From Quercus robur (taxonomy: Eukaryota; Streptophyta; Magnoliopsida; Fagales; Fagaceae): a stretch of DNA of 64,000 bases. Made by a program: the position numbers and the translations under genes. How positions within the stretch are numbered: position 1 is the first letter of the stretch; each line of letters begins with the position of its first letter. Positions 10,356 to 24,545 of this stretch are shown here, piece by piece. Under the pieces are notes generated by a model that was not told where the DNA came from, did no database searches, and was given only the letters and a program-made list of their open reading frames with translations. The stretch spans positions 13,300,282 to 13,364,281 of the forward strand of contig NC_065535.1 of the NCBI RefSeq assembly GCF_932294415.1, in the 5' to 3' direction.

Positions 10356-12855
10356 TTTCTGAGAATCGCATTCCTTCTGATCGGCACCGGACAATGAACT
10401 TGTACTTACTATGCTCTCTCTCTTTTTCTCTCAGACCCAAAAGAAACAAAACAAGACAAAACAAAAACAAAGACTTTCTCCTAGTTTTGCGTGTGCCATG
10501 CCCATGCTGGCTCAAGGCCTATAGGCTATAGCCTTAGGCCTCTATTAATTAGTCCCAATTTTTTTCTAAAGCACCAATATTAAACAAATAAAAGATCTCA
10601 AAATTGTACAATTATTTTCAAAATTGTAGAATGATAGCTGATTTTTTTAAGAGAGAAAAAAAATATAAGTTTTACTTTCTTTTTTTTTTCCTTCTTCAAG
10701 AAGGCCCAAAATATTAAATCAATAGAAATCTAACATAATTGAAAATTTAATTTTTTAAAAATGACGTGATACTAAAATTTATTTTTAAATTTATAATATT
10801 TAATTTACATTATAAAATTGAACCATTTGTGATAGAGATAAACATTTTCAAGGTTTTGGAGTTTGGAATGAATGAATTAGGAGTGAGGGCATACCCCCAC
10901 AGCAGCATCCTATGTTTTATCTTGTATATGTGCTCGTTTAGTTAGCTTTTTATTTTTGAGTTTAAAAAAAAAAAGTTTGGTTTTATTTTTAGTTTCTCAT
11001 TTTTAAGTACAAATACACATTTTGAGTTTGGAATGAATGAATTAGGAGTGAGGGTATACCCCCACCACAGCGTCCTATGTTTTATCTTGTATATGTAATA
11101 TGTGCTTTTTTTTTTCTTTTTTTTTAATTTAAAAGTATGATTTTTATTTTTAGTTTCTCATTTTTAAGTACATCTACACATTTCTTATAAAAATATTTCC
11201 AAAACCAACGCTCTTGGAACATTTGTTAACATTTCTCTTTAGGTTTCGTTTAGGAGTTCATAAGGGAATAGAATGGAATAGAATGATCATAAGAGAATGG
11301 AAACGAATGGATGTATTTAAGCAAGGGAAATGAATGGAAAAAAATGGAATTAAGTAATCTTAATTAGATGTTTTAAAATAAAGGAATAGAAATGAATGGA
11401 ATGTAAGTAATTTTGTTTGAGATTAACATAGAGGGAATGAAATGGAATCATTTTATGACAATATTACTATTAGACCTTTATTTTAAAATAAAGGGGTATT
11501 TTGGGAGTTTTAATAAAAAATTCATTAAATCTAATTTCATTCCCTCCCATTCCTCCGAATTTTGAGGAGAATGACAATTTGAGGTTTTAAGGGAATAGAG
11601 AGGAATGAGTGTTCCCTTCTACCCATTACATTTCCTCCCACTAAACTTCCAAATAATGGAATAAATTTTTCATTCCCTCTATTAAAAGTCCCAAACAAGA
11701 GAAGGGAATAATATTCTAAAATTTTAATGATAGATAATAGCGAATCAAAATAAGAACTAATAAATATTTGTCATCTTAAACTGTTGTGAAAAAATTATTG
11801 TATTGATAGCATTACTTACTCCATTATGTTTGATCTAAGATTCCTATTTGTGTTGGTGTCTTATTTCAATGGGATATGGTCAATAATGTTTTTTTGAAAA
11901 ATATTATATTTTAAATCATATATTAGGTATTAGGGTTATAAATTAAAACTTGTATAGTTTCACAAATTACAAAACGACTCGCTCACTGGACGTCATGAAT
12001 TTGTGGAGTTCGACAAAAATAGAGTAGCAAAATGCATCACTCTGCTCTGACCAATACGAAATGACCTTTTGGCTGTTGCAAACAATACCAAAAAAAAAAA
12101 AAAAAATCAACGCAATAAAACACAATATGTTCAAAACGATAGTTAGGGATGAATCACAATGTCACAGTATTGTGCCATTTTTTGTTTTGTCTGGTGTAGG
12201 CGAATTCAAATGAAGATTCCTTAAGCAAAGGATAAGAGATTTTTATTATAAGCTGAACTAGTTAGAACCTAATAAATTGTCCCTTTAAGTAGTTTGATTA
12301 AAAAAAAAATATTTCATAATCTAGCAAATCATGTGGAAAAGTAAGGCCAAACCAGACCAATGACTCTTTTCGTCGATATTGATGAACTTTTTTGTAATTG
12401 TGTGGTGACAGAAAGCCAGGAGGAGCCTAGACTTCATTTTGTATACAGTATCAGCTAACCACTCCCTCGGTCCCATCTTGGAATTGCTCAAAGTGAATGG
12501 GACTTTGGTGTTTGTTGGTGCACCAGAGAAGCCAATTGAATTGCCTTCTTTTCCTTTGATATTTGGTAACATTTGAAGTTCTGCATTGATAAATAAATAC
12601 TCCTATACAATATTCATATTGCTCCAAAATAAGCAAGACCCCCCCCATATGTAAATTTTTACAGGAAAGCGAGTTGTGAAGGGCAGTATGATAGGAGGAA
12701 TGAGAGAGACACAAGAGATGATGGACATTTGTGGCAAGCATAACATTACTTGTGACATCGAGGTTATCAAACCGGACAATATTAACGAGGCCATGGATCG
12801 CCTTGTTAGGAATGATGTTCGGTATCGTTTTGTCATAGACATTGCAGCTCTTTAA
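7409..12855 (+). CDS. zinc alcohol dehydrogenase, cinnamyl-alcohol / mannitol dehydrogenase-like
   Basis: Six exons joined at GT-AG introns: 7409-7503, 7656-7769, 7877-8104, 9950-10241, 12412-12565, 12665-12855, giving 357 aa, normal for the CAD family. Catalytic zinc ligands are Cys49 (GICHTD), His71-Glu72 and Cys165; structural zinc ligands are Cys102, Cys105, Cys108 and Cys116. The nucleotide-binding loop GLGGLG is at 192-197, followed by STSPSK (215-220), the NADP(H)-type pattern. The C-terminus contains [24 protein letters not shown] and RYRFVIDIA. The family reduces aromatic or cinnamyl aldehydes to alcohols with NADPH in the cytosol, or oxidises mannitol in the ELI3/MTD branch; the exact substrate cannot be read here. 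The start is the first ATG after the CT tract and gives the usual N-terminus. Introns 3 and 4 are swollen by repeats, but the coding sequence is intact. Confidence 0.93.
8790..9370. repeat. GC-richer dispersed repeat in intron 3 of the dehydrogenase gene
   Basis: Begins 'ctaggggtgaccatgggttg' and contains many ggtcggg/cccgacc motifs in both orientations, in sharp contrast to the AT-rich intron. Open frames here on both strands have no recognisable product and are a by-product of composition. It resembles the element at 24985-25218 in motif use, but I could not define its ends. Confidence 0.45.
9506..9530. repeat. (TA)n microsatellite in intron 3
   Basis: About 12 TA units followed by the alternating gtacgtatgtacgcgcatgc stretch. 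Confidence 0.8.
10859..11185. repeat. tandem duplication, ~166-bp unit, in intron 4 of the dehydrogenase gene
   Basis: The block 'gagtttggaatgaatgaatt..aggagtgaggg' at 10859 recurs at 11024. Both copies run through 'cctatgttttatcttgtata' and 'agtttctcatttttaagtac'. The copies are about 90% alike, so the duplication is fairly recent. Confidence 0.8.
11247..11700. mobile_element. MITE-like element in intron 4 of the dehydrogenase gene
   Basis: Imperfect inverted ends (gtttaggagttcataaggga near 11248, tccctctattaaaagtccca near 11675) flank an interior rich in 'gaatggaat' on the left and 'cattcc' on the right. Non-coding; probably a non-autonomous DNA transposon. Confidence 0.5.
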
Positions 12856-13936
12856 TTAGATGCGTAGGAGTCTTGCATCTTCTCTATTTCCTTGTGTTCT
12901 TGTTTGTTTATTTTTGTGGGTTTGTGCTTCTATTATCATCTGATTTATGCATTGGATCAGTATGTCTTCCTGAGTTGAAGACTGCTCCCAGTTCTTTATC
13001 TGACTTTTTTTGGGTTCTTAGAGATGTTAATTTTTTAGAACATAATTTGGTCCATTGGGCTGCAAGTTGTATCTAAGATAGGCCCGTGGGCATCTTCTAT
13101 CTTCTCTCTTGAGTTTTCTTCACGGAAGATTGAGATGGATTTGAACCATCCTCTGTTTATTTTATTTTCTTTATATGAAATATATCATCATCATTATTCA
13201 ATTGTCAAAAATATTTCTTTTATTTTGTGTTTGATAGGGGTGTTATCTTGAAATCATAGTTTTTGATAATTCAATTATTATAATTATAAGTGGGGAAAAG
13301 AATATTCAAACTATGATTTTTCTTATAGAGAAAACTAGACAGTATAATTGTGCTATAAGATTCTTGGCATCTGTAATCATAATTAGTAACATAAGAAAGA
13401 CATATATATCAGACTCAACCAAGATGAGTCTGATATAAAATAAATAAATAAACAAAAGGACTCAGAAGAGAGACTGCTCATGTGGAGGTTTGAACTCATA
13501 GCCTCATATCATGTGCCAAAAAGACAAGTCGAGGTGTATTGAATATTTGCTCATATTATTGAACACTAATGCGGCTCTATAAAGTGTTGCTACCTTTATA
13601 ATTTCCTTTCATTCTCAAAAACAAAACGTTAATAATTAAATTTGGTATGAAGCTAAACATTGGAGGATACAAGCCTAGTTATAGCCAAAGCTGGCAAGAA
13701 GCACACCAAGTTTACATGCTTTTCCTGTCAGAAAAGGTGCATTAGATCCCAAAAAACAAGGACCTTTGCACTCAGGATGCTCAATGGAAAAAATTCAACA
13801 TCTAGCATTAGGCTTTTGCATCATCATGACAACACTCGGTATTTCCTCCTTCCACCAATACCAATAGCAAGCAACCATTTTGATTTGTTAGAACTGGAAC
13901 TGAGAAAAGACTGAAATACCAGAGCAAACAATCCAT
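12856..13936. other. intergenic region between convergent genes
   Basis: Contains the 3' UTRs of the dehydrogenase gene (+) and of CAC2 (-), which converge here. A 13-bp perfect hairpin is listed separately. Open frames at 12873-13076 and 13660-13914 have no recognisable product. Confidence 0.5.
13405..13437. repeat. short perfect hairpin, 13-bp stem
   Basis: tatatcagactca and tgagtctgatata are exact inverted repeats around a 7-base loop, between the convergent genes. Without a following T or A run it is not an obvious terminator; it may be a MITE remnant. Confidence 0.6.
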
Positions 13937-14843
13937 CTAAGCAGCTGTGCCAGCTAGTTCTTTGCCTGAAGTTGTTGGCACCAGGTTCTGGGGCTGCAGG
14001 CACACAAACCAATGTCCAAGTATATAAATTATTTCACAAAAAACTAACCCAACACACAAACACACACACAACCTAGCTGAAGGAGAATATCTATCAAATG
14101 TAGCAACACGGAAATGACCCATCTATATGCAGTGTTGATTTCTTATCCCTCACAAAGTTTTAGGGGCTGCTTAATCTCTCTCTCTCTTTTCCTCTAATGC
14201 GGGTGTCCAGCCTTCTTTGAGCACTTGACTAATAGCCAGTTGTGTACCCCTGTCCCACGTATTAGGTAAATTATAGGGAGGATTCCCTGGGGGCAGCCTC
14301 AAGATGTTGGCTAGGAGTTTTTAATCCAGGACCCATGGATCTTATGAGACCTTGAGAACCACTTGGGCTGCGTAATATCTCCAGCTTGTCCCTAGTAGGT
14401 TTTAGTTATATATTTATAACAGCATGTGTGCTTACTAATTCAGTAATCCAACAGTAATTGTATTTGTGTCTTCATCTAAATCATGGCTAATTTCTTCTGG
14501 TGGCATCAGTTTATTGGAGGGATGGTCAATATTCTGATATCTGTATATCTAATTGGAATATGACTCTTTGGTGTTCGCTTTTCACTGTTTCCAAAACTAC
14601 CCTTATTTTGTTGAAATTGATCTTCCCAAAAACATAAATTAAGGACAAAAAAGTATTTTAACAAATGGTTAAAGAACAAATTGGAATAAAATAAAACGAT
14701 AAGGCGTAAAACAGTCAAATTGAAAAAATATATTTAACTTCATACCCCATATTTTCTCCATAGTTATAACAAACGAAACTTTCACAACTCTTTCACATCC
14801 AGACAATTACTTATTTTGAACAGAGAGTATTACATAATGGAAT

Positions 14844-14874
<31 letters not shown>

Positions 14875-17800
14875 TTTAAAAAAATTAAGCACACACGAGA
14901 CACATGCATTGGTGCATGAAATCAATTAAAAACTGAAATTCATGGCAAAATGCATTTTCTCACATTTTTCTTATGAAATTTTATTTGTAATAATTTGGAG
15001 TTTGAATTTGAACAAAGTACATAAATCAAGGGCAGCCTAGGAATTCGTTTTAACAGCATACACTTGTTGTGAAACATTTGAAAGCAAAGAATCAAACAGG
15101 AGTTGATTTAATGAGATTTTTTTAAACCTAAAGTAGTAAATGTGGCCTGAGCCAAATGCAAGCCATTAAGTCTAGGAGAGATAAGGGGGAAGAAGGATGG
15201 GAGGGGGAGGGGGGGAGGGGAGAATGTTATTGTTTACTGCACTACATGTATAACATACCAAACGGTCCAGATAAAAGTGATAGTGTGTATGCATGAGTGA
15301 ATATATATATATATATATATATATGGATGGAAAGTAGATGTATATGTATATGTACATCTATATGTATACATGTATATTCAGGGTCAATCAGCTTCTTACC
15401 GCTGCTAATTCCTGCTCGTGCTTCGGGATAAAAGCAGTATCAACTTTGCCATTTTTGAAATCCTATGATAAACCAGAAAAACTTGCAAATTAGATTTAAA
15501 AAAAAAATTGAATTTCTTCGAGTTCATATCACTGAGAGAGAATAGTAACATAAACATACAGAGAAACAAACAAAGACAACTTAAATAAAGATGTTAAAAG
15601 AAAAGATCCATATTCGGGTTGCCTACCTCCACTTCAAGTATAAGTTTATGGTATTCAATGGTCGTTGGAACCCCTGTGGAACAGCGTTCAGAATTAAAAT
15701 AATTAAATTAATTAAGAATCCCAAGAGAGGATTAATCAAGAAATCCTATAGATTTCAAGCACAGAACAATTACAATCAAAGGGTCTATGAATGAAAATGC
15801 AATAGAGAGTATGGACACCTCTCAACTACAAGATCTCAACTAAAGTGCGATCAAATTAGATCATACCAAATAAAGGCAAAAGCCAGGGGAAAACCCTCTA
15901 CAAAAAGTACCTAACCCATTAACTAGTAAAAGAAAATTTGAAGACTTAGTCCTTATAAAAGCTCAAAATTGGCAACACAAACTGTTAAAGGATAATATTC
16001 TGGGTCCGTACCACCCTCCCACACTCAATAAACTGAATACTTAGCATGCACTACACTCAGAAATTGCAGTGTAAAGTGAAAAAAAAAAGGGTAGGAGAGA
16101 GAGAGAGAATCTTAATCCAGAACTAGTACAATTACCTGTAATAATAGTGTCATCAAGAGCTCTTTTCATGCGCTCAATTGCCTTTTCTCTAGTTGGAGCC
16201 CATACAATAAGCTGCAATATAGTGCCAAAGTTGCCAAACTAATTAGAACAACAATTTGTAGCAAAAACTTCCAATTTAGATGAGCAGCCCCAAGAATATT
16301 GAATGCTTATAATATCATGTTCAACATAAGCATAAGCTGTCCATCACCTACACCAATGCTCAGGTGACAGGAAAATATTAATGAATACTAACATTCTTTA
16401 TTTTGAACTATATACATGATAAAGACTGAAACTCTCAGACCTGAAGCCATAATGTGTGCTTTTTATTCCTTTATTCAACAATCTTTTTTCTTATTACTTA
16501 TGTAGTTCCATTATTCATTAGCAAGTCCAAATGAAACTTATTAAGAAGTTTAAATTAATAATTAAAATGTTACTTGCATAATTTAGGAAACTTCTCTGTT
16601 CACAAGCCAGTTCCCGGCCTAGAGAAGAAAGGATTTGCCAAACAAGTTTTGTAAACTTCACCAAGTATCCACACTCCATAAGCCTGGGTACCCCACCATC
16701 AATGAACTAAAACTCTATAGAAATTTGAGGGTTAGCCAGGGAGAAGAAGGCCCTCATTTGCAACTGTTTTATTAACTTCTGCATGATTTGAGCCATATTG
16801 AATACCGATACACAAATAATTTTCAGACATAGAATACACAGACACAACAGCATCTCATACATCCCTACAAATCAGCCACATGCATGTTAATGCTTGGTGG
16901 CATCAACTGTTCATATTTACAACACATTTCATAGGACAAACATATTCTAACAAAAGGAGAAGTGTGGCATACCTTTCCAAGAAGGGAATCATAGCTCGGA
17001 GGAACCACATAGTCAGGATAAACATGGCTATCCATTCTAACAAATGGACCCCCAGATGGCAAATATGCTGTTATTCTCCCTGTTGCCCAAACAAAGATTG
17101 GGAGCACTTAGAAAAGATTGATAACAATTATATATTAGAAGATATTGAAATCCGGAGGGTAGTCATCTATTGTGTGGTGTACTTGGAGAAAGGAAAGTGC
17201 AGAATTTTGAAGGGTGTGAATTTACCCATCCTCTTGCTCCAAATGATTGGATGGAAGCTACAAGTTGTTTGTCTAAATTGTAAGAGGTTATTGATTTTTT
17301 AAAATTTTATATGTTAGTTGTTCCTTTTGAGGGTTTCCCTTGTATACTTCCATGTATGAGATTTGTGTCCCTTTTCTGCATATATTTTTTAATTAATTAA
17401 GAGGTCATACCCAGTGCACAAAGCTCCTACTTTCTAGGAGAAGTGATTGGTAGGCATTCTTACCCCCAATGTTTTTTGGAGGGGCATATTCCTGGACTCA
17501 AACCTGCAACCTATCGGTTTTGGTGGAAGGCACTTGCCATCACACCAAGGCCCAACCTTGTGTATGTGTGTGTGTGTGTGTATTATATAAATAACTTATC
17601 CAAAAAGGTGATTGAAAACCATGATGCTAACTGTCTTCATTTAATATTCTGACTCAGTATGCGCTGAACTATAAACCTCCTACTGATAAGGGGTTAACTA
17701 TGTTATAATACAGAAAAATAAAGGAAAATTTAGTGCAGTAACTGAAAGGTCCAGCTGTATGCAAATGAGGCTAGTTAGGTAATCTAACAAACTTGAGAAG

Positions 17801-20800
17801 ACAGTATCAGAATGGTTTGGTGCATCATCTAATTTTCACATGCATGCAAGAAATAGTTCACAGGCACATTATCTGAACATACCTGGTCCAGGTCGGAATC
17901 CTTTAAAGGCATCTTCTGCATTGATACGGCATTCAATTGAGTGTCCTCTGAGCACAATATCTTCCTGTAGAAGAAATCCAAGTCATAAATTAAATACACA
18001 GTATTTTATGATTAGAACCTTTTTTTTTGGGGGGGGGGGGGGGGGGGGAAGCAGGGGTGTTTAAGTATTTTATGTTTAAGGCTAAGGTATCACTTAGAAA
18101 AAATAAAAATAAAGAGACCTATAATTAAGGTACCCCTTTTTCATTACCTGTTTGTACCGGAGTTTTTCTCCCATAGCTACACGAATTTGTTCCTCAATCA
18201 AGTCCACAGAGGAGATCATTTCTGTCACAGGATGCTCAACCTGAATCCCACCACCAAAAAAAAAATCCAAAAAAGGGGAAAAAATTATACAGCATAACTT
18301 GCAATTAGTGCAACCTAAAACAGGTAAGCTTTTAGACACTTATGTAAATCCACATTTTCGAGAAATATTTCTACCTGGATACGAGTGTTCATTTCCATAA
18401 AGTAGAAGGAACCTCTTTCATCCAAAAGGAACTCAACCGTTCCAACACCAATGTATCCTATAGATGCTGCTGCTGCAACCGCTGCATCACCCATGGCTTT
18501 CCGCAACTCTGGGGTCAATGCAGGAGAGGGTGCTTCTTCCAGCAGCTTTTGATTCCGTCTCTGTACAAAAGCCACAGTCAAGAGAGCTTATTACTTTGTT
18601 TTACTTGCATTTCAAAAGTGGTTGAAAGAGACTTTATTAACAAAAATCCTTTCAAAACAGCCTAAGAAATTTGTTGTACAACCATAAGAAAACAAAAGCC
18701 AATATGTGGATAAGAGTTGGACATAAGTCCTCTATCTAAAATTTCCATTTGCCTATAGATCTTTTACTTGGTTCTTCATTTTTAATTATGAAACAAAATC
18801 CATTTTCATAGCTGAATTCAGAGAACACTCCAAAACCATTTTGACAAACTGTCCTAAAAATAAAAGAAATGAGGGGGCTTCTGGTACCTGGATGCTGCAA
18901 TCACGCTCTCCAAAGTGGACGACATTACCAAATTTATCTGCAAGAACCTGTAGAACCATATAGCATGCCAGGGATGAAGCAAAAGTTGCATATAGTAGGT
19001 AGGCCAATATTATTTTACTAAACCATATGTCAACAAGACAATATGTAATGATGTTTAGCAAACAACTCAATATATGCATCAATAGTAGTGAGAGTTTTCT
19101 TTTTCTTATTTTTTTTGGGGAGTGGGGAAGTGGCAGCAATAGTAGTGAGAGTTAGGTACATGATTTCTGCACTTCACCCAAAAAAAATTTCTCAGACCCA
19201 GAATAACCTATCCATGTTGACTCAGATTTCAAACACCTTTATGGTATTGAAAAATTGGTCCTGAATCAACAACCCAGAATTTATTTGAACTCTCATAGTT
19301 GTACACATAAGACTGGCATGAAAAGGGCTAATCAGACTTATCTTTATACTCATTTAAATATAAAATGAAATTTCTCACTGTGACTCCTAGTCCTTGAAAC
19401 TATTTATATGTGCATCTATCTTTATTGAATGGATAACTGTTATGTACTGCTTACACAAATGTGAATCATCTGCAATAAAATGTTAGGAATTTGGAACATT
19501 TTACTATTTGAATTTATGATTATAACTGACTCTAAAGTAGCACAGACTAAAGTTCACATAGAGCCTAGTGGGCATATCTAGAGCACTCAGAATGCTCCTA
19601 CTGGTCCATGAATCAATTAGTTTTCTCCAACTGAGCTTAAAGAACAGAAATGCCAAGTATAATTTTTTCAATAAAAGAACACTCCACTAATTGGGTCTTC
19701 CATTAAGTATAAACTTATTTTCCTCAGGATGGCCTTTCTTGAGTTACTTGCTATGACATAGTTAAATGAAATTCCTTGAGAACTTCAGGAGATCATAGAT
19801 TTGAAAAGACATCAAAACACCCAGCACCCAGCAGTTACCTGGAACTCAATGTGCCTTGGATTTTGAATGTACTTCTCCAAATAAACTCCATCATTTCCAA
19901 ATGCAGCTGCTGCCTCACTCTTGGCTTGCTGCAAATCAAATCAGACCCCATTTAATACAAATTTCAAAGGAACTATAAAATTCTTTGTAGCAAATATTTG
20001 TTAATATTTGTTAAGATTAAATTGTGCTATTTAGTTTTCAGTACACAATTCAAACCAAATATGATATAAAAATCAAGCATCTAAGAGAAAGCAGACAATC
20101 ATCATGGAAAATGTGTAAATCATAACTCATGAAATAGATTGATTAAATTTAATCAAAAGAAAATGTCATTAACTAACGCATGTAAGTGAAAATGTTAGAA
20201 GAAGAATGGCATATTCATTATACAGAAATATGACCAATTTCAAGTGATGCAACAGCCTCAGCAGCGGCAGCGGCAACAGGATAGTTATGGAGAGACAGAA
20301 TCAAGACATTAACCAAAGATTTACGGTACTTCTGAATGTACAAGATGCTAAAATGCAATTTAGGAATTTAAATTTATATATGTGAAGTATTGAGCAGTGG
20401 AACATTAACAAAAGTTATGCAAGGTGGAACTTAAACCTAACCCATATATATGGACTAGTCTCACACTCAAATATAGTCTGTGGGTGTCAAGCCAGTTAAT
20501 ATCCTTCTTGATTCTTTAAATATGTCCATGGTAACGTTTGGGTCTTTAGGTAGTACACACTCCAGGTTAACATAATAGCTTATGTTCACTGTATTATCAC
20601 AAGTTAGCAAAACAGACACTGTATTCTTTTTACTGTCGTTCTAATTTCTATTGATGGTTCCAATTTGTTAATCAGATTTAATGTCAGTAATTTGAGATTT
20701 ATTTGTCATGAATGTCAAGTCTAAGTAATAATACAATTGAGATCTCAGCTTTAAACTTTGCATCAAGCTAGTGCTACGTGTCTCTCTTTTTTTCTTTTTT

Positions 20801-20946
20801 ATTTATTTACATTGTATTCTCCTTGTTACTACTGTCTATAAGCTTTTATAAAATTGAACTGTTACCTATTGTGTTTCTTTTCCAATTTAGGTTAAGCTTT
20901 TCAAACATGTTGCATTGTGGACAAGTATCTTTTTATTATAAGTACC

Positions 20947-20990
<44 letters not shown>

Positions 20991-23900
20991 AAATTTGATA
21001 AGTAAAAGTACCAAACAAAATAGTAGTAACTAGCAAATACCAGAGATGTCAGAAAAAATTGTTTATTTTATATTCCATCAGTCAAAAGAGGAAGAGCTAT
21101 AGGAATCTATTACGCCAATACAAAAATATAATTTCATAATCTACTACAATTTTTTTTTTTTTTTTCTAATTTTTAAAATCATACAAGCACCAAGAGGATT
21201 CAGAGCCCATGCTTTCACCCTCCACACCATTCTTATGTAGGGAGGAGGTGCTAACATAACATTATTAGTATTATTTGCAAGAGATAGATCAGGAAGACGT
21301 GACTAAAATTTTACAGAAGTTCAAACATCAAACACTTTTTAACATAGCAGTCATCCCCCTTTTAACATTACAGGAAATACGTGCATTTGGGGCAATACCT
21401 GTAGCAACTTCACAAATTCCTCAGGTTCTTTAGCTAGACGCATGCCACGGCCACCACCACCAGCTGTTGCCTTGAAAGTATAAATGTTTATCAGTTCACA
21501 GAAAATTCAATAAGAAATAAAGATAAGATTTTAGTAAGATACCCAGAAAGAATGAACTGACTATGAGCTTGTAACCTTCAATCTAAAATAATAGTTTTAA
21601 ATGCGAAGAAAAAGAAACTTAACAGTTAACACTATGAAAGCACTGAAACACACTATCAAACTTTAGTCTCTGAAGCCTCTAACTCATAGGAGTAAGGTCT
21701 TCCACAATCATCCTTCCACAGTAAACTTCAATATTTTCCAAGGAGGTGATCACACATTGAAGTGTTTTGTGACATTATTATTCTCTTGATAAGAAAAACA
21801 ACTTAAAATTTCTATCTCATGAGTAGCTTTACATGTATTTGGTCATGTAATATCATTATTTATAACCAAATTAGTATAGAAATAAATGGCAAAAAATAAC
21901 ATGTAATTCTCATTTTGGTTACTCATCAAGCCACAGAAAATTAGAGCAGATGTTTTCTAGTCAGGACCAGGTCAAAATTTCTAATACTCTTAAGTTAATC
22001 AGTAAAAGGTAGAAATAGGTGTGCATTGCAATTCCAGCAGCCACATAAGGCAGAGTGTTATAACTACTAGGCAGTGTTTTATAACTACTATAAAAAAAAT
22101 ACTAAGAAAGATTATTTACCTTGATCATAACAGGATATCCAATCTCATTGGCAAGCTTGATTGCTTCTTCCGTACTCTGTGATAACAATTAATTTAAAAA
22201 AAAAAAAAATTGGCCAAAAGATATAAAAACTGATATCACAACTTTTTCCCAAGATGTAAAATAGTATAGCACCATGAGTCACACATGATACCTGCAACAA
22301 TCCATCACTTCCTGGTACAGTTGGAACACCTGCTTTCTTCATTGTTTCTCTAGCAGTTGACTTGTCACCCATAACACGGATACTGTCAGGCTGCAAAATG
22401 TAACCAAGAATTTAAATTTCTTGCCCAAACTTTTGGAATTCAAGAAATGGCTTCAACCATGGACTCCCCCTATAATATCTACGTATAAACCAGAACTTTA
22501 TCCATCTGTTTCAACAGTAAAAATCATACATAAAACAAATTAAATTTTGGGTCTTTTATAAGAGAAAACCCTTATAAGTTATAACTGGGGAAGAAAAACA
22601 GATACACCAATCTCTAAAGTTGGTGCGTATTTGAGTATTGATGTAAGGCTGCCCAGTGCTCTCTCTCCCTCTCTTTGCAGACTTACCGACTTAATGTTCA
22701 CAGGCAATGATCACAAGTGGAGAACAGCACCTTGAACATACCCTTTCTTCCCATCCAAACAATCCCAAACCATACCCCTATGCCTTGCCTTTTTTAATCC
22801 CTAAAACCCCCAAGTTATCTTTGAAGATTTAGCATCCATTATCCCATCAAATCAGCCTCTAAAAGAACCACTTATCTGCTGTGTACAGAAAATCCAGCCA
22901 TATTTTATCAACTTCATCCTCTATTTTCCTTTCAATCCTATCCTTCCGCACCCTAATTATTACATACCCTATGTATTCTCCCCATGTACTAGGGTTGCAC
23001 CCATTTTCGCACTTTTAATTGACTATTATTACTTACAAAAAAAATATATATTATTATCACATACCCTAAACCTTCTACTCCATCTTTCTAAGCCCTAACA
23101 TCATAAGTAGGAAGAAATTTTTTTTCTAATTTCGGAAGTCAATTGTATTTTTATCGGTCACTTGGATTATATTTTAGGACTTATTAGTTAATTAGGTTAA
23201 TTATTATCTTATTTAATTTCCTAGAGTAAAAGGTCTTTTTGTAATTCAATCAATGGGATTTTCCAAGTCGATTATAATTAGAATTATGGTTAAGTCATGG
23301 TAGTCTATATACAGAATATTGTTTTACTATGAAGACAGCTTACAATTTGATTGATTAATGAAATTTCTGTTGGAATTTTTCAAATGGTCTAGTGTTCACT
23401 CCAGCCAACCCTAGATGCACCTAGACTCTGATGCCTAGGTTTATTCTCTCTTGCTTGGTGCTAACTCCAAGCAAGCCTAGGGGCTGGCTCCTAGATTTAT
23501 GTCTTTTTTTTTTAATGTTTTGTTCTACAATTTTGTTGCCAAATCTGTTTTGTTTTTGTCGTACATTACATACAGGAAGAATTTTGCTTAAAAATCTAGA
23601 TAGAAGCATCGGTGTAGAACATCAGGGACAAAGCCTCAATTTCTAGATCAATAAGCCAAAAGCAATTCATGTTTCCTAATGGGGTTTGATGAAGACCACT
23701 CAAACAGAATATCAATCAACTTTAGGTGCACAGGTTTAACAGGGCACATGGTATCCTTTTCCCTGAGCTCAATATTAATATACACTAAAAAAATTCTGAT
23801 TTAAAGTTGTTCCTATAAGCTGATTGCAATCTGCATCACCTTGTATCAATCTGCATACGTACTGAACCAGTGTGGTTTTACAGTAAAATATTAAATTCTG

Positions 23901-24512
23901 TTGGAAGTTCAAATTTATTGTCAATTAAATGTATTATTGAAATGCCATGGATCCATGGAAAGACACACTTTGGATTTATTACATAAACCCCACAAACCCT
24001 CTTATGCGCCCCAGCTATGGATATGTCCCTGTCTGGTTTTGTTCTTAGAAAGACAGGTGCCTTAAGTCTCCTGTTCAGTTTATGTGAAATTTTGACAAGA
24101 AATGCCAAATTAATTAAAATATTCTGACCCATTAAAAGATAGGTTATTGGGATTTAGTGGATGAACTTCATATCCTTTCTATGAGGAAACATTTGCACTA
24201 CTTACATTAGGCCCGATAAAGTTGATTCGATGTTCTCTGCACATTTCAACAAATACTGCATTCTCAGCAAGGAAGCCATATCCAGGATGCAGCATTGTAC
24301 ACTTACGGCTGATAGCAGCGGATAGAACATTTTGAATTAATAAATACCTGTAAAAAGGCCAATCAGCATGCATGTTACACCACTATCAACCATACCAAGA
24401 ACTAAAGAGGAGAAAAAAACAAACAAAAATTTGGACAGATATTGATGAAATATACAACAAAAACCAAGCCTTAGCCCCAAATTTTTGGTGTCAGCTAATA
24501 TTGATGATGATG

Positions 24513-24545
<33 letters not shown>

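Noticed and set aside
12873-13076. Open frame after the dehydrogenase stop codon
   Set aside because: It lies in the 3' UTR, is T-rich, and encodes only a hydrophobic low-complexity peptide.
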